Source: Bacteroidales bacterium
GTDB taxonomy: Bacteria > Bacteroidota > Bacteroidia > Bacteroidales > VadinHA17
Direction: 5' to 3'
DNA length: 11,414 nt
NCBI GenBank assembly: GCA_016936695.1
Contig: JAFGXK010000299.1
Span: forward strand, 1 to 11,414
Below are positions 1-3,635 of this stretch, one piece after another. The first letter of the stretch is position 1, and each line of letters opens with the position of its first letter. The notes below the pieces were generated by a model, which saw only the letters and a program-made list of their open reading frames with translations, was not told where the DNA came from and made no database searches. A program made the translations under genes and the position numbers.

Positions 1-35
1 AACCAGCAACCAGTAACCAGTAACAAGTAACCATA
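1..35. repeat. Heptamer tandem array (AACCAGT-like), cut by window start
   Basis: Five consecutive 7-bp units are visible: AACCAGC, AACCAGT, AACCAGT, AACAAGT, AACCATA. The first three differ at only one position and the last two are decayed. The array starts at base 1, so it may continue outside the window. It ends 12 bp before the GlpF start codon. A 7-bp period would be in frame with nothing here; it is intergenic. A second heptamer array with another sequence lies at 9567-9600. Confidence 0.7.
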
Positions 36-47
36 AACAATCAATCC

Positions 48-761
48 ATGAACCAATTTTTTGCTGAATTTTTCGGAACAGCCATGATCCTTGTCTTTGG
101 ATGCGGCGTGGTGGCAAACGTTCTTCTCAACAAGACAAAAGGGAATAATAGCGGCTGGATAGTAATAACCTTCGGGTGGGCCGTCGGTGTTTTCACAGGA
201 GTACTGATATCAGCTTCCGTCAGCGGGGCTCATCTGAATCCGGCAGTCACACTTGCACTCGCTATTGCCCATAAATTCTCATGGGCAAAAGTGCCTTTGT
301 ACATACTTGCCCAGGTTCTTGGAGCAATGTTCGGAGCAGGACTGACCTGGCTGGCATACAAAAAGCATTTTGATGCCACCGAGGATGCTGATTCAAAACT
401 CGCTATATTCAGTACCATGCCTAACATAAGAAGCTACTGGTATAATATGCTCACCGAGATAATCGGCACCTATGTTCTTGCCCTGGCAGTCCTTTACATG
501 GCCGAGCCGGAAGTCGGCCTGGGCGCCCTTAATGCACTTCCGGTGGCTCTGGTTGTTCTGGGTATAGGATTGTCGCTGGGAGGGCCCACAGGCTATGCCA
601 TAAATCCGGCTCGTGACTTTGGTCCCAGAATAATGCATTTTCTGCTTCCCATTCATGGCAAAAGGAACAGCGACTGGAAATATTCATGGGTTCCGATAGC
701 CGGTCCGATGATCGGCGCTGCTCTAGCAGCCGGGATGTTCCTTGTCTTTGGCGGTCAGTGA
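48..761 (+). CDS. glpF: MIP-family glycerol facilitator (GlpF-type aquaglyceroporin)
   Basis: A 237-residue channel protein of the inner membrane, expected to pass glycerol and other small polyols, and possibly water, by facilitated diffusion. Both family signatures are present: the first NPA box in SGAHLNPAVT (N64-A66) and the second in NPARDFGPR (N186-A188). The Asp after the second box (D190) and the following FGPR resemble E. coli GlpF rather than strict aquaporins. R189 is the conserved filter arginine. W44 and Y183 sit near the positions of the GlpF filter aromatics W48 and F200. Hydrophobic stretches fit six membrane helices plus two half-helices (roughly residues 5-27, 37-59, 82-104, 132-152, 162-182, 214-234). 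Length is typical for the family. The start has no clear Shine-Dalgarno sequence, as is usual in Bacteroidetes. No glycerol kinase or glycerol-phosphate dehydrogenase is adjacent in the window, so the real solute is not shown by context. Confidence 0.93.
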   Translation: MNQFFAEFFGTAMILVFGCGVVANVLLNKTKGNNSGWIVITFGWAVGVFTGVLISASVSGAHLNPAVTLALAIAHKFSWAKVPLYILAQVLGAMFGAGLTWLAYKKHFDATEDADSKLAIFSTMPNIRSYWYNMLTEIIGTYVLALAVLYMAEPEVGLGALNALPVALVVLGIGLSLGGPTGYAINPARDFGPRIMHFLLPIHGKRNSDWKYSWVPIAGPMIGAALAAGMFLVFGGQ

Positions 762-856
762 TTGAAGCCGGGTAAAATATTACCGGATTTCGAACAATCC
801 GCATGAAACCTTTGTTATACAACTAAGCTTTTTTTATCCACTTAAAATTTACGACT

Positions 857-1414
857 ATGAAAAAATCTTTGCTCCTGGTTGCCGGTGCAATTTTCTTTTT
901 TGCACAGTTGACAGGTCAGGAATCCACCTTTCTGAAAGGTGACAAGGTCCTGAATGTCGGGCTTGGTCTTGGGTCCACTTTGTATTCCGGAACCTACTAC
1001 CAGAGTCAGATCCCTCCGTTATCGGGTTCGCTCGAGTTCGGTGTTGCTGATGAGATTATAGACAAGGGAGTCATCGGAGTCGGCCCTTACCTTGGATACT
1101 CATCCTATAAATATGAATACAGCAGCTGGGGATGGAAGTATTCCAATATTATAATCGGAATAAGAGGTAATTTCCATTATCCGCTGGTGGATAAGCTTGA
1201 TACCTATACGGGGCTACTGCTTGGATACAATATTGCTTCTTCAAAGGAATTTGGTGATGCAATACCGGGATATGATTATTCCTATTCGGCAGGTGGTGTA
1301 GCATATTCGTGGTTTGTAGGGGGAAGGTATTGGTTCAAGGAGAGTCTTGCTGCCATGCTTGAGCTTGGATATGGGATTTCTTACCTGAATATCGGTATTG
1401 CAGCCAAGTTCTAG
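857..1414 (+). CDS. Small outer-membrane beta-barrel protein, paralog 1
   Basis: A 185-residue secreted protein. Residues 1-20 form a Sec signal peptide (MKKS, a hydrophobic core, then cleavage near LTG-Q). The mature part alternates polar and hydrophobic residues rich in Gly, Tyr and Ser, as in transmembrane beta-strands, and it ends in Phe like substrates of the BAM assembly machinery. It resembles the small opacity/OmpW/OmpX-sized barrels common in Bacteroidetes; no enzymatic motif is visible. The next gene (1527-2078) is a clear paralog. Shared blocks include IPPLS, GVGPYL, RGNFHYPLV, KLDTY, GLLLGY and WFVGGRY, and by eye more than half of mature positions are identical. The function is unknown. 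The two genes are separated by an intrinsic terminator, so they are probably transcribed separately. Confidence 0.8.
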   Translation: MKKSLLLVAGAIFFFAQLTGQESTFLKGDKVLNVGLGLGSTLYSGTYYQSQIPPLSGSLEFGVADEIIDKGVIGVGPYLGYSSYKYEYSSWGWKYSNIIIGIRGNFHYPLVDKLDTYTGLLLGYNIASSKEFGDAIPGYDYSYSAGGVAYSWFVGGRYWFKESLAAMLELGYGISYLNIGIAAKF

Positions 1415-1446
1415 GCTTAATCCTTTATTAGTCCGGAATAATATTG

Positions 1447-1477
1447 ACAGTTTGCCCATTCAGCAAACTGTTTTTTT
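1447..1477 (+). terminator. Intrinsic terminator after beta-barrel paralog 1
   Basis: A perfect 9-bp stem ACAGTTTGC / GCAAACTGT (1447-1455 with 1463-1471) encloses a 7-nt loop. The run of seven T starts at the last stem base (1471-1477). This is a textbook rho-independent terminator 33 bp after the stop of the first barrel gene. Confidence 0.9.
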
Positions 1478-1509
1478 GTTTTACCTTAATCAGGATTCTT
1501 GTAATTTTG
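1475..1509 (+). promoter_or_regulatory. Candidate Bacteroidetes-type promoter for barrel paralog 2
   Basis: TAATTTTG at 1502-1509 matches the Bacteroidetes -7 box TAnnTTTG. A TTTG at 1475-1478 could be the -33 element, with a 23-bp gap at the long end of the usual range. The -33 candidate lies in the T-tract of the preceding terminator, so the first gene's terminator and the second gene's promoter would share bases. The -7 box ends 17 bp before the ATG at 1527, giving a very short 5' leader. Confidence 0.5.
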
Positions 1510-1526
1510 GGGTAAAATCGGTTTCC

Positions 1527-2078
1527 ATGAAAAGAATCATAATTGTATCAGCGGTATTTGTTTTCTCTTTTGTCAGTCTGGCCGGCCAGCAGCCGGTGTT
1601 TGTAAAAGGGAGCAAGGTTTTCAATGCAGGACTTGGGGTTGGCACCACGGTTTTTTCGAGCACCTATAACAGGATGGTCATACCTCCCCTGTCAGCTTCG
1701 CTCGAGATAGGGGTGACCGATCATATTCTTGAAAAAGGTTCGGTTGGTGTCGGGCCATACCTGGCATTTCTTTCTTACAAATGGCAATTCTCATATTACA
1801 GGGCGCAGTACACGAACACCATAATAGGAGTAAGAGGCAATTTTCATTATCCCCTGGTGGAAAAGCTTGATACATATTCAGGCCTTTTGCTTGGCTATGA
1901 TGTTGTAAATGTTAAGGAAACAGGCGATCCTTACGATGATTATGAAGATTCTGCCAGTCATATTGCCTGGGCCTGGTTTGTTGGGGGGCGTTATTATTTC
2001 CGCGAGAATATGGCAGCAATGGCGGAGATCGGATATGGTGTAGCCTACCTCAATCTGGGGATGGCATTCAGTTTCTGA
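1527..2078 (+). CDS. Small outer-membrane beta-barrel protein, paralog 2
   Basis: A 183-residue secreted barrel protein, the tandem paralog of the gene at 857-1414. The reading frame is open from 1398, but the stretch 1398-1526 runs through the first gene's end, the terminator and a promoter. The start at 1527 (MKRIIIVSAVFVFSFVSLAG) yields a normal signal peptide matching paralog 1 almost position for position, so this start is chosen. Conserved blocks with paralog 1 include IPPLS, SLE-GV, VGVGPYL, IIGVRGNFHYPLV, KLDTYSGLLLGY and WFVGGRY. The chain ends in SF, again with terminal Phe for BAM recognition. The regions that differ most, around mature residues after QFSYY and VNVKETGDPYDD, are probably extracellular loops. 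The exact role is unknown. Confidence 0.8.
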   Translation: MKRIIIVSAVFVFSFVSLAGQQPVFVKGSKVFNAGLGVGTTVFSSTYNRMVIPPLSASLEIGVTDHILEKGSVGVGPYLAFLSYKWQFSYYRAQYTNTIIGVRGNFHYPLVEKLDTYSGLLLGYDVVNVKETGDPYDDYEDSASHIAWAWFVGGRYYFRENMAAMAEIGYGVAYLNLGMAFSF

Positions 2079-2105
2079 TGGTCTTAGTTGAAGGGTTGGT
2101 ATAAT

Positions 2106-2197
2106 AAAGAAAGCCAGCACCCCGTTTTATCAGCATTAATCAATTATGTTAGTCAAATACAATTTCCAGAGCAGGAAAGTGCGAATGGGTGCTGGCC
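2106..2197 (-). ncRNA. Candidate small structured RNA, copy 1
   Basis: Read on the minus strand, a transcript would begin at GGCCAGCACCC (2197) and close with GGGTGCTGGC (2122-2113), followed by the U-rich tail TTTCTTT. The terminal stem is 10 perfect base pairs (2187-2196 with 2113-2122). Inside it a small hairpin UUUCC / GGAAA is visible near the 5' side. A TAAATTTG box (2203-2210) lies 5 nt before the predicted 5' end. A second copy with the same layout lies at 2850-2937. The shape, a long-range closing stem around a loosely paired interior, resembles 6S RNA in outline, but the element is shorter than known 6S RNAs and I do not recognise the family. No ORF of note lies inside. Confidence 0.6.
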
Positions 2198-2202
2198 GAG
2201 AT

Positions 2203-2210
2203 CAAATTTA
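2203..2210 (-). promoter_or_regulatory. -7 box of small RNA copy 1
   Basis: On the minus strand this reads TAAATTTG, a full match to the Bacteroidetes -7 consensus TAnnTTTG. It is followed by 5 nt and then the GGCC at the foot of the closing stem, a normal distance to a transcription start. A TTGAC further upstream is about 25 bp from the box, so the -33 element is uncertain. Confidence 0.6.
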
Positions 2211-2256
2211 GGGATAGATGTCTTAATGATTAAGTCAATTAAATAACAATTAAACA

Positions 2257-2295
2257 AAGTTATTAACAATTGGACTGGTCATTAAGGTCGTGCAA
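2257..2295 (-). repeat. Upstream sequence shared with small RNA copy 2
   Basis: The 7-mer AAGTTAT (2257-2263) and the 10-mer GGTCGTGCAA (2286-2295) recur upstream of copy 2 (2999-3005 and 3050-3059). AAGTTAT is 46 bp from the -7 box here and 48 bp in copy 2. The homology of the two loci therefore seems to extend well beyond the RNA itself. Between 2211 and 2256 the sequence is AT-rich and otherwise featureless. Confidence 0.45.
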
Positions 2296-2363
2296 GGTCC
2301 AGATCATGCCGGTCACTTGCAATGAAAAACGGCTGATAGCTAATGCTCAAACTCACGAATATT

Positions 2364-2421
2364 TATCGTAAAACGATATCCGGCTTATCGTTTTACAACA
2401 ATTATTTTACCTGAAACGATA
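2364..2421. promoter_or_regulatory. Cluster of TATCGT/ACGATA operator-like palindromes
   Basis: The first site (2364-2378) is a perfect 6-3-6 palindrome, TATCGT-AAA-ACGATA. The second (2386-2398) has the half-site TATCGT, then TTT, then a decayed right half ACAA. The third has the half-site ACGATA at 2416-2421. Centres fall near 2371, 2393 and 2414, that is 22 and 21 bp apart, about two helical turns, which would place bound dimers on one face of the DNA. Sites 1 and 2 together can also form an 11-bp inverted repeat GTAAAACGATA / TATCGTTTTAC. There is no T-tract, so it is not a terminator. The target gene is unclear: candidates are small RNA copy 1 (minus, about 155 bp away) or an unseen plus-strand transcript. 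The regulator is unknown. Confidence 0.45.
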
Positions 2422-2530
2422 TGTTTTTGTGGGTCTTTATTGTTTTAGACCTGTACGACTTGCATTACCTGCACAACTTTCTTCTGCAAGAGGATCCTGA
2501 AACTGGAGGGACTTCAATATTGTTAAAAAA

Positions 2531-2725
2531 CTACTGCCAGTCGCAGACGAAGCTTGTGGCTTCCTGCTTCTGTTGTTCTTTCTTCAGTTGTTCTTTTTCC
2601 TTGATCTGGCTCTGAATCCTCAGATAGTGTTCTTTGAGCCTTCTGGCGTTTTCCTCAAGTTGTTTTTCCAGGCTAAGCTTGTAGGGGCTTATCCTGACTC
2701 CTTTGTACAATTCCTGTGTTTCCAT
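2531..2725 (-). CDS. Small charged, probably coiled-coil protein, function unknown
   Basis: A 64-residue ORF (METQELYKGVRISPYKLSLE...). After about residue 17 it is dominated by Glu, Lys, Gln and Arg with Leu/Ile at heptad-like intervals (LEKQLEENARRLKEHYLRI, then IKEKEQLKKEQQKQE), which predicts a long amphipathic helix or coiled coil. There is no signal peptide, so it is probably cytoplasmic. Codon use (AGG, AAG, CTG, ATA frequent) agrees with neighbouring genes, which favours a real gene over chance. The stop codon is followed within a few bases by a run of six T on the minus strand, with only a weak 4-bp CTGC/GCAG hairpin before it. It lies between the two small RNA copies and points the same way. 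Plus-strand ORFs over the same bases look like shadows. I do not recognise a family. Confidence 0.5.
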   Translation of the reverse strand: METQELYKGVRISPYKLSLEKQLEENARRLKEHYLRIQSQIKEKEQLKKEQQKQEATSFVCDWQ

Positions 2726-2796
2726 AGTTGCCAGTTTTACTTTATGGTACCTAATCCATAAGCAGGTGACACATATTAAACGTATAACCTGACAAA

Positions 2797-2831
2797 ATAT
2801 TCTAAAACCACAGCAATTTTATTGATTGCTG
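2797..2831 (-). terminator. Possible terminator downstream of small RNA copy 2
   Basis: A perfect 7-bp stem CAGCAAT / ATTGCTG (2811-2817 with 2825-2831) has a 7-nt loop. Read on the minus strand it is followed by GG, TTTT and then an AT-rich stretch with another TTTT. The T-tract is interrupted, so strength is doubtful. It would stop readthrough from copy 2 before the small ORF. Confidence 0.4.
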
Positions 2832-2849
2832 CAGCCTCCTCAGTTCCTC

Positions 2850-2937
2850 AAAGAAGGCCAGCACCCCGTTTGTTTAGTTGTTAATCAGTATTTTATTGTG
2901 CTAAATTCCAGAATTGGAAAGGTGAAAAGTGCTGGCC
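2850..2937 (-). ncRNA. Candidate small structured RNA, copy 2
   Basis: This copy has the same layout as copy 1. It begins GGCCAGCAC at 2937, closes with GTGCTGGCC (2864-2856), and is followed by TTCTTT. The closing stem is 9 Watson-Crick pairs. It is extended by UUUU facing GGGG, which pair as G-U only if the minus strand is transcribed; the plus strand would have C-A mismatches there. The inner hairpin is UUCCA / UGGAA at the same place as in copy 1, with a loop of different sequence. Further shared blocks are GATTAA in the interior and AAACGGGGTGCTGGC at the 3' side. The remaining interior has diverged, as expected for a duplicated RNA whose structure rather than sequence is retained. Confidence 0.6.
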
Positions 2938-2942
2938 AATAT

Positions 2943-2950
2943 CAAAGTTA
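2943..2950 (-). promoter_or_regulatory. -7 box of small RNA copy 2
   Basis: The minus strand reads TAACTTTG, matching TAnnTTTG, and sits exactly 5 nt before GGCC, the same spacing as in copy 1. A TGGAC about 20 bp upstream occupies the place of the TTGAC near copy 1 and may be a weak -33 element. Confidence 0.6.
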
Positions 2951-3050
2951 AGAAAAATTGGAGAAATAGAGTCCATTGTTTAAGTAATAATACTCATCAA
3001 GTTATGAACAGTATTTTACAAATAAGAGGGTTGCTCTGCCGGTTGTGATG

Positions 3051-3098
3051 GTCGTGCAATCGTGCGGTCATGCAGTCGTGCGGTCATGCGGTCGTGTC
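3051..3098. repeat. Octamer tandem array GTCRTGCR
   Basis: Six 8-bp units in a row: GTCGTGCA, ATCGTGCG, GTCATGCA, GTCGTGCG, GTCATGCG, GTCGTGTC. The variation is almost all G/A transition at units' fourth and eighth bases. It lies between small RNA copy 2 and the 3' end of the GlsB-like gene. A single GTCGTGCA plus degenerate relatives occur at 2287-2310, at the equivalent place upstream of small RNA copy 1. Confidence 0.75.
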
Positions 3099-3159
3099 AT
3101 CTTCGCATATCTGGCAGAACCTGCAGAACTGTCATAAACTAATAAACTGCAATGGAATA

Positions 3160-3408
3160 CTACCTTTTCCTGAAGATAAGGTTAAGCAGGAATAATATCA
3201 TAATTGCACCGATAGCTCCGGTTAGTATTGCAGCTATCCAGCCCGTCCCCAGGCTTAAACCAAGTTTGCCAAGAAGCCAGTAACCCAGAAAGCTTCCTGC
3301 GATACCCACAATGATGTTGCCAATAAGGCCAAGGCCACTGCCTTTGTAGAGCACGCTTCCAAGCCAGCCGGCTAAAGCGCCAATCAGAAGAGTTACTAAT
3401 ATTTCCAT
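3160..3408 (-). CDS. GlsB/YeaQ/YmgE-family small membrane protein
   Basis: An 82-residue, very hydrophobic, glycine-rich protein with three predicted membrane helices (about residues 2-20, 27-47 and 55-78) and a positive C-terminal tail (FRKR). The pattern GALAGWLGSVLYKGSGLGLIGNIIVGIAGSFLGYWLLG is characteristic of the family also annotated as transglycosylase-associated protein. Members are often stress-induced, for example by osmotic or stationary-phase stress, but their biochemical role is not established. Length is typical. It is monocistronic: nothing on the same strand lies within 400 bp upstream and the next minus-strand candidate downstream is the small RNA. Confidence 0.9.
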   Translation of the reverse strand: MEILVTLLIGALAGWLGSVLYKGSGLGLIGNIIVGIAGSFLGYWLLGKLGLSLGTGWIAAILTGAIGAIMILFLLNLIFRKR

Positions 3409-3442
3409 TTTAAATCGTATTGATGAGAAATTATGAGTATCA

Positions 3443-3472
3443 CAATTTAGAAAATATTATGTTATGAAACAA
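3443..3472 (-). promoter_or_regulatory. Weak candidate promoter for the GlsB-like gene
   Basis: On the minus strand TTG (3472-3470) is followed after 20 bp by TAAATTG (3449-3443), one T short of the TAnnTTTG box. It would give a leader of about 30 nt. Confidence 0.3.
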
Positions 3473-3547
3473 CCTTGAAACCTGTAAAAACATGACTTGT
3501 GAAATACACAATATAATAAATACTATTTTATTTCTTTGTGTAACTTG

Positions 3548-3596
3548 GCGCCTTAGCGTCTTTGTGGCAAAAAATGCCATTAAGGCACTAAGGCGC
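3548..3596. repeat. Long imperfect hairpin element (CTTAG-type intergenic repeat)
   Basis: Two 22-bp arms (3548-3569 and 3575-3596) are inverted copies matching at 18 of 22 positions around a loop of five A. The outer nine bases GCGCCTTAG pair perfectly and so do the inner TGGCA/TGCCA. Both arms carry CTTAG-nG-CTT repeats of about 10 bp. Sequences of this flavour recur between genes in many Bacteroidetes genomes. It sits 40 bp before the heparinase-like gene and could be in its 5' leader; it has no T-tract to act as a terminator. Confidence 0.6.
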
Positions 3597-3635
3597 TAAG
3601 ATTCACATAGTAATTAAATTAAAAATTACATACTG

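Noticed and set aside
762..800. Terminator after the GlpF-type gene
   Set aside because: CCGGGTAA/TTACCGG can form a bulged hairpin, but no T-tract follows it, so support is too weak.
1398..1526. N-terminal extension of barrel paralog 2
   Set aside because: The region contains the end of paralog 1, a perfect terminator and a candidate promoter. The start at 1527 gives a signal peptide aligned with paralog 1.
2106..2197. Reading the GGCCAGCAC-bounded elements as MITEs or insertion remnants
   Set aside because: They have terminal inverted repeats and two copies, but the conserved flanks are a promoter box on one side and a U-rich tail on the other, no target-site duplication is visible, and the stem changes preserve RNA pairing on one strand.
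2421..2761. Plus-strand ORFs of 64 and 62 residues (2421-2615 and 2573-2761)
   Set aside because: They are antisense to the better minus-strand ORF at 2531-2725. Their Phe/Cys/Ser-rich content is what a Glu/Lys-rich gene gives on the complement.
3051..3098. CRISPR array
   Set aside because: The units are 8 bp and contiguous, with no spacers and no cas genes.
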